This document shows, piece by piece, positions 1-10,562 of a stretch of 64,000 bases of DNA. The notes below the pieces were generated by a model that worked only from the letters and a program-made list of their open reading frames with translations, had not been told where the DNA came from and ran no database searches. The translations under genes were made by a program, and so were the position numbers. Position 1 is the first letter of the stretch. Each line of letters starts with the position of its first letter. The stretch spans positions 20,479,189 to 20,543,188 of the forward strand of contig ML681996.1 in NCBI GenBank assembly GCA_007922195.1, written 5' to 3'. Source of the stretch: Podocnemis expansa. Lineage: Eukaryota; Chordata; Testudines; Podocnemididae.

Positions 1-34
1 GCTTTAATAGACTAACACAGCTGCCCCTTTGGAA
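1..34 (+). repeat. Tail of arm-and-tail repeat, cut by window edge
   Basis: The window opens with AGACTAACACAGCTGCCCC then TTTGG. This matches the end of the family tail seen at 63913-63936 and, in reverse complement, at 37165-37200. The rest lies outside the window. Confidence 0.45.
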
Positions 35-3000
35 CCTAACACATTATGTGACCGTATTTCAGGTGCTCACTAGAATCTCAACCAATATACTCATCACCTC
101 CAGAAAAACATAAATTATATACAGATTTGCTGCACAGGAATGGGGACTTAACTTTACAATCTCATTCAACACATGAAAGTAAAGCATCTTGCTCACTACA
201 TATCAGAATGTTTATTTTAGGATCAAGAATCAATTTTAAATTTATACGAGAGTTTAAGTCTCTAGAGATAACCCCTTTTATGAATCACCAGACATCCTCA
301 CCTCCTTACATACTGTTTCAGATTTATAAATACCGAGAGAGAGAGCATGCACGTGTGTATGTAAAACATTGTGGAAACGCCTTCTATTTTAATCTAGGCA
401 GAAGAGGCAAAATAACTTTATTTCTTGTTTTCAGAATAAAAAGCAAGCCTCTACTGAGATAAATGCATACTAAAGAAATTATGCTATTTGCTGACTGGGC
501 ATGTTTAATCAACAACCAAGTTTGCTAGGTGACTTAATTCTAAATACTAAATTAGCTTCTCTCTTTCCAATGTGAAAGGCCACACAGAATAATCATACAT
601 ATTTTAGTCCTTTAGCTGGTTATCCGTATCACAGTACTGTATATAATTTTTCAATTGAAAAGGTACTCCTCCTTTCCTTAGTAATTGGTAAGCAGTGCCA
701 TAGTAATATCTTAAGACTTAGAATCCTTTCTCCTGACCTCTCTTCAGTTGCAACTTCCTCCCAGTGATTCTTTCAGAGCCAATGAATATCTTGTACTTAT
801 TCAGTAAACAGCATGCCAGTTTTAGAGGTTTAACTTTGTGGACTAGTACATCAAGTGGCAAAAAGGATAAACAAATAAATAAATATTCCTTCCCCTCAGA
901 ATCCAACTAATCACTTGGGGCAAACTTACTGATTGCCTGAACTAACAATTCTGAATTGAGCCTTCCAAGAATGGGTTATCACAAATATGAATACTGAAAT
1001 ACTGAAAAAGAAATAACATGTAAGAATTTCCATTTCTGCACTCTCAGAGCACATTTTCAGTCTGAATGATGGCTAGGTATTCCTCAGTTAAATAAAATGG
1101 CTCATAAACCTTCACCATACAAGGAGGGCTCTCTTACTCCATTGCTGCTGCTCTAAACACTCATCTGTAAATAGGACAAACTGACATGTCTTGCAAATAA
1201 CCACTCTTAGCTTGGCAAAGACATTCAATGAAGACCATACATAGTTCTATTAGAGTAACTTCCACTCTTTTGACCTGGAAGTACCCACTAGCTGTTTTTC
1301 AGAATAGAGTTCCAAGTATTTTCTTTTTTTCTTTCCAGACTAAGACATAACAGAATCCTCTTTATGGCAATTAAGCCATTTCTCAGAATAATCCTTTGAA
1401 AGTTTGTATAGCTGCTGAACACACTTAGAGAAAAACAGTATGGCATCAGCTAAAGTACACACTTGAAAAAAAAAAACCCGAAAAAGTCAAGGGTCTGGAA
1501 CTTTTGCTGAGACCTACTGGGTTTAAGATGAACAACAAATCTCTGGAAACAGAAGTAATGCAATCACAGTACCCTTAGTTTGTTTGTTTGTTTATTTATT
1601 GACTGATTTACTTATGCAGAGAATGAAAAACTTGGTTTACCACTCATGTTACCAACTATGATTGGTTTATCGGACAAATACTGCAGGGAAGAAGGCAGAA
1701 AGATATACACTGGCTTCTTCTCTGTCTGAATCCACATTTAGTTTGGCAATTACCCTGAGCCCTTCTTCTGTCAGAAAAAGTTGGGGTCTGCAAAAGACAT
1801 GACAGACATTGTTTCAAGAACAGCTAAGCATGCTCCTACCCTTGGTGAGAATGACAAGAATTGTAGTATGAGAAACAGTAACTTGAAGAAAAAGAGGGAG
1901 GAAAGATATTGCAGGATTTTGTCTGTTTGTTTTGTTTCGTTTCGTTTTGAGGCTTGACTTTTCTAAAGCCTTTGAGCCTGAATCTTGATGCATGGTAAAA
2001 TTCAAGATGATGGATACAAGTGGGCCTTAAAGGTCACCTTCCCACTTCTACATTACTGTGAAGCAGAAGTCAAACTGTGGAACTAAGAGTGAAGAAAGAA
2101 GAGCCACTGAGGTATATAGAAGTATTTCAATTTTGTTGCCTGCCTTCCCTGCCTATTGTTAGCGGTAGGAGGAAAACTGTAGTTTCTGCAAAACAGGCCA
2201 AGCCACAGAATAAAAATTATCCATACATGAAACTGTTGTACCTACATAATCTACTGTAGAAAAAGTCTATTGATCTAATCAAGGGCTTTTCAAACCCTTG
2301 GAAGGTCATGGAGAGGTTTCAGAGACTCAAAACCGTGGTGATTTTCTCATACTGCTAAATGAAAGGAGGTGCTAGCTAGATCTTACCATAGAAATCTTGG
2401 CATTAAAACATTATTTTTATTAATATAATTTAGTTGCTTTTAAGTTATTGAAATTTAACTGAAAATTTATTAGACAAAAGTATACTAATTTCTAAGCAGC
2501 TTCATAGGTGGGGCAAAATAATACAGTGAGTTGTAGTCTCATCTCTCCAGACTTTACTAAGGTCCTCAAGACATACCTATGTTCTATGAGATCTTGTTAT
2601 GATCTGAAACTGTTTTGAACTAGTAATTAAAGTCAGAGAATTATATTCTTCACATTCTATTTTACATTTATTAAGTCAACTTGATCATTGGTGTTCTCTG
2701 CAGAAAAGCTTCTAAAAGGTGGTGCTTTCCTCAGAGAGTACACACACATTTTAAATAGATATACTTGATTTACTCCATTTGTTTTAAGCTGAAGAGTGGA
2801 AAGGCATCTTTGACAAAACTGTCATCTTTAAAATACGGTGATATTTCATTTTCCCCTTCTGCACTATTTAGATTGCCTGGAAGTGAAATGCTTCCAGCAA
2901 CCAGTATGTCCAATTTTTCAGAGCTGTCACTTCTTAACAAATCTGCTTAAGCAAAATACTTATGTTGTTAGAAAACAGAGAAAACATATATTATAAAATA

Positions 3001-4639
3001 CTTTCTATACTCCTTTACAGGTCAGATTCTTATTCAAGTGCACAAAACAGGAAGAACGTTCAAAAGCAAATTAAAAGCTGACTATGATAGATTGGTTTAA
3101 AGTCTATAAATCTAGTATATCTGTGATTAGCTTCCAAAGATACAGTTGGACTTAGCTCCATGAATTTTTCTATGCAATAATGATATAATCGAAATGTTAT
3201 TTTCAGTGCATCCACTATAAGGTCATCAAACTGAAAAAGAACAGTTCTGTGAAAGAAGAATATAATGAAAGATGACCATTATTACTTCTCTCTAGTCTGT
3301 AGGGTAATACAAAATTGCTACAACATTACATTTGTAGACCTTTGGCCATACTTTGCTGCATTCATCATAACTCAAAAATACTGTAAGAATGAAGAGGAGT
3401 GGAAAAAAAAAAGAGGAAAAAAATAAAGAAATTCTTGTATGTTGAAGTAAACTATGTTATTCAAAAGTCAGAAGCACTTCCCATAAAATAGCTATATTTT
3501 GCAGATAAAATAAATGTATCTTATCCCTGCCGATAACAGAAATAATGTATCATATTGAAGAAGAAATTTTAAATATGCTGAGTGCATACAAGCAACAATT
3601 TTAAAACAATTTTTCAAAGATACTTGTTTTGGGTCAATATAGACATTTCTCTTAGATTTCTTAATACTTTTCTAGCCAATCTACATTTTTTTCTCTCTAT
3701 GCGTGATTACACAGAAACTTGTTTAAATTAGTCTCCCAGGTTCGCACACAAGGAAGTACATAAGACTACAATTACTTCCACTGCTTTAGAAAGCCTGTTG
3801 TGTTACAGGAAACGCAGTGCAGCTTATGGGGTTCAATTTGAATCCCAGTTGTCTGGTGGTCTGTTAACACCAAATCCCTCACCTTTTAACACTGCAAAAT
3901 CAATACACTGGAATGTCATAGTGCTCTGAATTCCCACAAAGCCTTTGTATGCATTTATTAGACAAAGATTTTATATTACTTCAGAGAAGAAAACTGTCAA
4001 GTGAAAAGATATTTCAAGTTCCTTACTAAACATGAAATTGACTCGGACAAATAAAAAGATTTCAGTCAGGTTACATTCAGTCAAACATAGGGACCAAAAT
4101 AAAGGTCAAAATTGTTCAGGCACTTTATTTAACATTAAGACAGCAAGAAGGACATCTTTGATAGCCCCTCCCTGTCAGGCCCAGTCATTTAGCAGAAAAG
4201 AACACCTCAAAAAAGGCCAATTCTTCTTCTAAGAAAGGATCTGTAAATTCAAAAGTAAACTAAACAAACAGCCTATACAAGCAGAAAGAAACACACTTCC
4301 CCAAAACCTGAGCACTTCCAAATATAACCTCATCCAGGAAGCTTGTGATACCATTTAGCTGTTTAGGAATCCCAAAAGAAAGTCCTGAAATGCTCCTCAG
4401 ACCTTAGTGAAACAATGCTACAACATATTCTCAAAGATTTAGGTGGTAGCCCTTGACTTTTCAAACAGAACAATAGTAATTTTCCTCAGCACCAAACAAA
4501 ATCATCACTCTTTGGACACATTTTAGTGTATGCTTTTAAATATATCCCAAGCACAAGACAGAATGGCATATAAAACCATCGACACCACTACTGGTAACCA
4601 ACGACTGTTGGTGGGTAGGGACAAATTCACCAATCTCTA
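35..4639. other. Intronic DNA, nothing recognised
   Basis: AT-rich, with only short scattered frames and small homopolymers. No family signature was seen on either strand. Confidence 0.5.
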
Positions 4640-6225
4640 TCAGCTAAGAACAGTGAGGGGTGACTGACCCCAGCATTGATTGATTTGGGGGCACAACTGA
4701 CAAAAAACAGGAATGGGCATGGGATCAAAACTGACAAACAACAGGAATGGGCATGGTCAGGGATCAAAATGAGGAAACCAGAAGTGGACACCAAACATAG
4801 GACCCCAGACAGAGGCCACTGCTCCACAAAAGAGACCAAGGAGGGAATGGATGTGACCCAGAGGAACTCTGCTCAAAGGTGTGCATGGACAGAGGGCACC
4901 ACAGTCGCATAGTACTTACTCCATAAATCTCCTCTCCATGGTGTTATCAGTGGCCACCCTGGCCAAGATAAAGAGGAAATGCATCTGTGGTGGAATGCAG
5001 GATTTTCCTTTCATGAACTTGAACTCTAATTGCAAGGCAAATGGACTCCTCATGCGTCGTGCCCTGACCCCCCCACACCCTGTGCAGCCCACACAGGACA
5101 GGAAGTGTCTCAGTAGGAGGGGGGCTACATAGGTTAGGAGGCACGAGGCATGGGGAAGGCAAATGTGGTTTGGTCCCTGGAATCAGACAGCTGCTGCCGG
5201 GCTGCTCAGTTTCAAGATGCTGCCCAGTGCCATCCACAAAAGAGGCCAAGGACTGGTGGCGGGGGCAGATGACCATGGCCCCTGGTGCCAGAGGGAGCCA
5301 TTCAGCAATGGAGGGGGGAAGGCAGAGCCAAAACTTGCTCTCCCTCCACTGTGGAGCAGTGTTCTGACCTGCACTGTCCTTGGCCATGGGCAGAGCAGCA
5401 GGTAGTCACTGCTTTCTGGGGCAGGGCTGGCCAGTGTGTGGAATGCTGGAAGCCACCCCAATCCCAGGCCCTGGAGAGGGCCTGTTCAGTCCTGAGGGGG
5501 CCAGGGTCAAAGTGGGCTGGAATGCCATGGCCCCCAGCGCCATGCATGCCAGCCAGCTCTGCCTCCAGAAAGCAACAGCCACATGCCAACCTGGAGTAGT
5601 TGCCAAGTGCAGGGTGGGTCTGGAACACTGCTTCACTGCAGAGGGAGGGCAGCATCTGGTCACAGCCTCCTCCCACAGCAACGAACAGTGCTGCAGGCTG
5701 CAGCTGCCCAGCCATCAGACTGGCCAAGGGCAGGGGCACTGAGTAATAACCTGAAACTGGAGAATGTGGAGTGATGCCCCTCTAATCTGGCTCTGGTGAT
5801 GGGCCCCAGCCCTATGCCTAGGGGCTTGCCCCAACACTGCAGCCATCATCAGTATACTGGGAATGGAGCCACCAGGGAGTGCATGAAGGAAAGGGGCTAA
5901 TGAGGAGCAACTGAGAGGCTCAAACAGCCAATCCCTATAAAAGTTCCCTGGTAGAAGCCCAAGGGAGCTAAGCAAAGAAGCCAACCAGGAAGCTGACCAT
6001 GGTGTGGTAGCTAGAGCTCCCAGGAAAGGGGTGAGTGGACAGACTAGGAAGAAGTCGTCTCTGGGAAGGTGAGCTGCCCTGAGCAAGGGCTGGAATTGTG
6101 TGGCCCTTGAGACCGAACTGTGTATCTATAAAGCTGGTGAAGGGATCATATGTAAATAAAAAGCAGTGCTGCGAGAGCACTGCTGGGAGTACTAAGCTGA
6201 TGTCTGGGCATGGTTTATGGGCACA
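4640..6225 (+). repeat. GC-rich unclassified repeat, possibly LTR-like
   Basis: A GC-rich tract in AT-rich intron. Near its right end there is a CCAAT motif (5928-5932), TATAAAAG (5936-5943) and AATAAA (6155-6160), about 220 bp apart. That order resembles the promoter-to-polyadenylation layout of a retroviral-type LTR. No internal gene, primer-binding site or matching second LTR was found, and end points are uncertain. It could also be an unrelated GC-rich insert. The several overlapping 60-150-codon frames here are chance. Confidence 0.3.
4695..4773 (+). repeat. Short tandem duplication, 34-bp period
   Basis: AACTGACAAAAAACAGGAAT followed by GGGCATGG is repeated 34 bp later as AACTGACAAACAACAGGAAT followed by GGGCATGG. 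Two copies only. Confidence 0.75.
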
Positions 6226-6229
6226 GGCT

Positions 6230-6660
6230 GGCTATGTCTACACTACAAAAGCTAAGTCAACTTTGTTAAGTCAACTTAATAGAGTCTACTTAAAGTCGAC
6301 TTTATTAAGTTAACTTAGTGAGTCCACTCTTCTTTTAAGTCAACTTAACAAAGTTGGTTAAGTCAACTAACAAAGTGACCTAATTAAAAAATGTGTTTGC
6401 TTAAGTCAACTTTATTAAGTCAACTTAAGCAGGCACACGTTATTACATAGAGCTTCTTAAGTCAACTGAGATGGCCACACTCCATTAAGTCAACTTGATA
6501 AAGTCAATTTAATGCCTAAGTTGACTTAAGGAGTGAGAGTTATTAAGTTGACTTAAGGAAGTCTGTAAGTCAACTTAATGAACTCCAAATGTGGTCAGGG
6601 CTTTGCTTAAGTTGACTTAAGCCTCCTTAAGTTGACTTAAGCCATAATGTAGACATACTT
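6230..6660. mobile_element. MITE-like element with internal palindromic repeats
   Basis: About 430 bp with terminal inverted repeats. The left end reads GGCTATGTCTACACTAC; the right end, read in reverse complement, is AAGTATGTCTACATTATGG. The interior is packed with more than a dozen copies of a 14-bp near-palindrome. The left half has mainly TTAAGTCAACTTAA and the right half mainly its reverse complement TTAAGTTGACTTAA, so the whole element can fold on itself. No ORF, so it would be non-autonomous. No clear target-site duplication was found and the superfamily is not assigned. Confidence 0.7.
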
Positions 6661-6799
6661 GGTGAGTGCCTGAACCCCTTACATCATCCCTGTGGGATTC
6701 TTGGGGAGGCAATGACTCCATGCCCTCAGAGGATTCTCAATGTCTAAAGAGAAAAGTTTACTTTTCCTTTTTTAAAAAAAATCCTTTTGGGCAGTACCA

Positions 6800-6875
6800 C
6801 AATTCATAGGCTCTAAAGTCGGAAGAGACCAATATGATCACCTTGTCTGATCTGCACAATGGAACATAAAAGAAA
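6800..6875 (-). mobile_element. Old CR1 3'-end fragment
   Basis: The plus strand reads ATTCATAGGCTCTAAAGTC, then GGAAGAGACC, ATGATCACCTTGTCTGA. This is the reverse complement of a diverged CR1 3' terminus and parallels the layout at 28731-28800. No coding part is recognisable. Confidence 0.6.
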
Positions 6876-8411
6876 GCTACCTTTTACACTTTCACAACTC
6901 TTCTTTTCAAGTTTTTCTTGAATCACCTCTGTCTCAAGACCTGAACAAGAATCAAACTGTACTGGACTCAGGAAATTAATTCCTTTGTTCAGGGATTATT
7001 ATTTGTATACTTTCTAAAAAAGAAGCTAGGGCATATTATTCAAAACCCTTTACTATTGACAAAAGAACACGTAATGGGCCTTAAACATTGAGCCTAAATT
7101 ATTTGATGTAAACCAGAAATGCTGATTTTTGTTCCAATTTTTCTGAGCATACTGAATGATATGTTTCTTGCTCTAAGTGGACCTGACTGTGTTATAGGCC
7201 AACAAGAAATGCTTATGTCTTTGTTCTTGGCATTCACAACTGCAAAGGCAAAGACAGAGTTTCTCATTTTCACAGGCCTGCCCTGAGGAATACACTCTTC
7301 CTGGGTTCCTGTTGACAGTCAATGAATCATAAATAAATAAATCAGGACAAGTCGAACTAATTATTCTTTCTAGCCCTTTGAGATCTAGGTTTCCAAGACT
7401 GATTCAGATGTCAGTTTGCAATCTACAAATATCTCCTCTGATCAAAAACATTCATCATATTATCTGTGTTGACTGTGGTTCTTATTTTCACCTTTCCCAA
7501 AGCAAACAGGAACCTGGAATCTGAGAGGACAAATCTACCTAGGCATGGGTGTTCTGAGGATTTAGTGAAGTTTCTTTGAAATTAAAAAGAGTTTTGACTA
7601 TATGTGTACATGCAAAGTATTTGAAAAACTCACCTGTCTTGGTAATGTCACCAGCCCATATCCTCATATCCTGTACTTGTTAGATGGCTTTTAGTAAGGT
7701 TTAAACTTTAGTGTCCTGAAAGCTCAGGACTCACCCTTAAAAGTGTATTAATTAAGGCTTCAAAAACAATCAGTTTTTGCATCCATAGCTTTTCTCACTA
7801 GCTTACAGCAGGTGTCCAAGAAAGGCCCACAGTCAGTCAAACAGTAAAACAATTCCCCTTCAAGCCCATGTCTGAGCTTTCTCTCTTTTTTAATGTTGCC
7901 AAGCTCACCTTTCCCTGAAGTATTACCTCTGCAAAGGTCATCAGCAAACCCAGAGTTCTTTCTGGCCATAGATGTTTACACATTTTTCCAGACCAGGCAG
8001 CTTTCAGGTCTATCTGTGATTGCATGTCCAAGAAGAATATAGATATTCATTTGAATCAGTCAATTTTTCTCCTATTGTCTTATTACAAATCCAACGATTC
8101 TTTCCATGCACACAGTGTCTGCACCCAAATGGTTTACTTGAGTAGAACACCAGAAGTTAAGGCAAAAACAGAGAAACATACTATGAGAAACAAAAATTTC
8201 AATTTAGAAACTAATCTCTATTCTTTCTCTTCCCATTACCTTACAGTGTATCTAATTTATCTCATATTGTTCAGCTGATTAACCTGCACAATATTTTGTT
8301 CTCTCTTTCTGCAGAGTCAGCCAGCCACCAATAGGATAAGTTACTAAGACCATAAGAATGGACATACTGTATCAGACAGACAAGCTCACTTCAATTTAAA
8401 TAACCCTTTAC
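6876..8411. other. Intronic DNA, nothing recognised
   Basis: Unique-looking AT-rich sequence between two CR1 fragments. The longest frames are below 90 codons and have no domain. Confidence 0.5.
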
Positions 8412-8600
8412 TCATAAGAAGATAAGAAAAGCCATCCTCGTCAAGATCAGTGGTCTACCTAGCTGAGTATCCTATCCTCCAGTGGTGGCCAATGCCAAGT
8501 GCTTCAGAAGGAACAAATAGAACAGATAATGATCAAGTGATCCATCCCACTGGCCATTCCCAGATTCTGAAACACCCTGAGATCCTCAATATTATTGTTA
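8412..8600 (-). mobile_element. CR1 3'-region fragment
   Basis: Antisense copy of the 3' part of an older CR1 subfamily. The recognisable stretch CATAAG...TGGTCTACCTAGCTGAGTATCCTATCCTCCAGTGGTGGCCAATGCC... is followed by AAGTGATCCATCCCACTGGCCATTCCCAG, cited here in parts. It is the reverse complement of the type of sequence seen at 20556-20850. The 165-codon frame crossing it is not a gene. Confidence 0.7.
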
Positions 8601-9026
8601 CACAAATAAGGAAATGCAAGCAGTACAGCAATATTGGTTTCAACACTCCCTCCTTGCCAGAGCAAGGCCTCCATGCCTACTTCCAAAGCGTAGCAAGTTC
8701 TCAAGACAAATGCATTCTGCACCCTGATGTTTCCAGTAACTGTTACCTTCCTTTCTCTCTCCACAGCCCACCTGGGCCTTCTAAGAGCCTTAATTCAGCC
8801 CTAAATTTGAAACAATTAACTTCAGTTTGGACAGAGGTTTGGTATAGTTCTCTCATTACAACAGATGACTCCCCCTCTTTCAGTCTCCCTAACTGTTTTC
8901 TGTTGTTCCACGTTGTTTTGAATCAAACAATCTGTTTGATTTGTTGAAATAATTTCTACTGAACTGGTGCCCTGCCCTTTGCTGCATTTATTTTTCCACT
9001 CCACACCATATGTTTTCCATTTCAAA

Positions 9027-9122
9027 TATCTGAGAAAGTGGGATTTGCCCACAAAAGCTCATGTGATAAATAAAATTGTTATTCTTTAAAAGTGCCACTG
9101 GACTCCTCGTTTGTTTTGTTGA
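9027..9122 (+). repeat. Arm-and-tail repeat, partial copy
   Basis: Contains the second half of the core (AAGTGGGATTTGCCCACAAA), then AGCTCATGTGATAAATAAA, the second arm (CTTTAAAAGTGCCACTGGA, then CTCCTCG) and the start of the tail. The first arm and most of the tail are missing. Confidence 0.6.
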
Positions 9123-9557
9123 ACGAGGCAAGTGTGGCTACCTCCCTGGAACTTGATTCAGCCCTGAAGGCTTAGCTGAATTTTCTGGTAATATCATTTA
9201 TTTTTAGATCCCTTTCCCCTCCTTCCACCTTAATAGTAGAAATAGTCAAAGTGTTGTTCACCTTACACAATTAGTGACATTGACATCAGTGGAATTACTT
9301 ATGTTAGTACCATAAACAGGACTAGGTTCCTAATATAAGGCAAAATGATGCTGTTCAGCCATTTACTACAGATTCTTAGAAGGACATAACCAGTGCTTAA
9401 TTAATAGCTAAATAACATGCAACCAGCTACTCATTTAAAGACAGCATTTAGTGAAGCTAAGCAAGAAACATCCAAATGAAAGATAACCCATGTTATCAAA
9501 ATGTATCCAGCTAGTATGGTAATAGTAGGTCCGGACACAAAATAGAAAATGTTTAAC

Positions 9558-9986
9558 TAGAGGTGGGCAATAAAACCAGGGCTTGGCCAGCAGGGGCAGT
9601 GGAGAGGTGGCCCGGGGCCGAGAGAACTCGTGGGGGAGCTGGGAGCAGGGGAGGAGCAGAGCCACAGAAGTGATGGTGCAGCCCCAGCCACAGCCCCAGA
9701 GCAGCATGACTCCACTCGCGGGGCGGGGGAAGAGGGGCAAGCAGCATAAGTCAGTACTGGTTGGAGGGGCAGAAAGGTATGGCACAGACCCGGCCCCAGC
9801 CCTGGAGCGGTGCAGCTCTGTGCCAGCCAGGGGAGGGCAGAGGGTGGTGGTGCAGCACTGGCTGGGGGTTGGAATGTGTCTGCACAGGTCCTGCCCAGGG
9901 TGGGGGAGCAGGTCAGGGGCACCGAGCTAGATGGTGAATTCTGGCAGGCCAGATTCAGCTCACAGGCTGTATTTTGTGCTCCCCTG
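9558..9986. mobile_element. hAT-like non-autonomous DNA transposon
   Basis: A GC-rich 429-bp insert in AT-rich DNA. The left terminus is TAGAGGTGGGCAATAAA; the right terminus in reverse complement is CAGGGGAGCACAAAATA. It is flanked by 8-bp duplications TGTTTAAC (9550-9557) and TGTTAAAC (9987-9994), which differ at one base. Eight-bp duplications and CAGGGGTGGGCAA-like ends are hAT hallmarks. No transposase is encoded. Confidence 0.7.
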
Positions 9987-10200
9987 TGTTAAACCAAAGA
10001 AGCCTGTTATATAAAGGATTGCATTTAAATGATATTATCCTACATCCATTTAAATTATTCACAATTATTAATAAAAATGTACTTATAGCAATATGGCAAA
10101 GCATAACAAAGTATCGTGCTGGATGAGCTAGAAATATAACATTTATTATGTGACCTGTCAAGAGAAACTGTACAAAGGCCGAATCTTCACAGGTGCTGAG

Positions 10201-10554
10201 CTATATTCCCTCTAAGCTGTGCGCATGTGCGGATGCATGCAGGTCATGAAACCTGCACACACAACAAAACAAAGCATGCACAATAAAATGCAATACTTTT
10301 AATATTTTTATGCTATTTTAAGAAGGTGGTTTCAAGTAGCATGTTTCAAATAAGGTTTTGTAATTTATAAAATAATTTCCATCATAATAAAAATAAACTC
10401 TAAATATTATTTGCATCATACACACTTGCTTCATTGTGCTCACAAGTTTGACCACAGTAACTGAAGTGTGCACAAATTTGGACACTAGTTATGAAAATTT
10501 GCACAAAAGAAATTTTTTGCGCACACAGCCTATGAAGAATTAGAAGGAACATTG
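10201..10554. mobile_element. hAT-like non-autonomous DNA transposon with perfect TSD
   Basis: A 354-bp AT-rich insert with identical 8-bp duplications GTGCTGAG at 10193-10200 and 10555-10562. The left terminus is CTATATTCCCTCTAAGC; the right terminus in reverse complement is CAATGTTCCTTCTAATTC. Subterminal GTGCGCA/TGCGCAC motifs occur near both ends. There is no ORF, so it would have been moved by a transposase made elsewhere. Confidence 0.78.
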
Positions 10555-10562
10555 GTGCTGAG

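Noticed and set aside
4947..6086. Cluster of 90-146-codon ORFs on both strands
   Set aside because: They overlap one another in a GC-rich repeat-like block and have Ser/Pro/Cys-rich random-looking translations.
8450..8947. 165-codon plus-strand ORF
   Set aside because: Its first part is antisense CR1 3'-end sequence and the rest runs into a different repeat copy. Not a gene.
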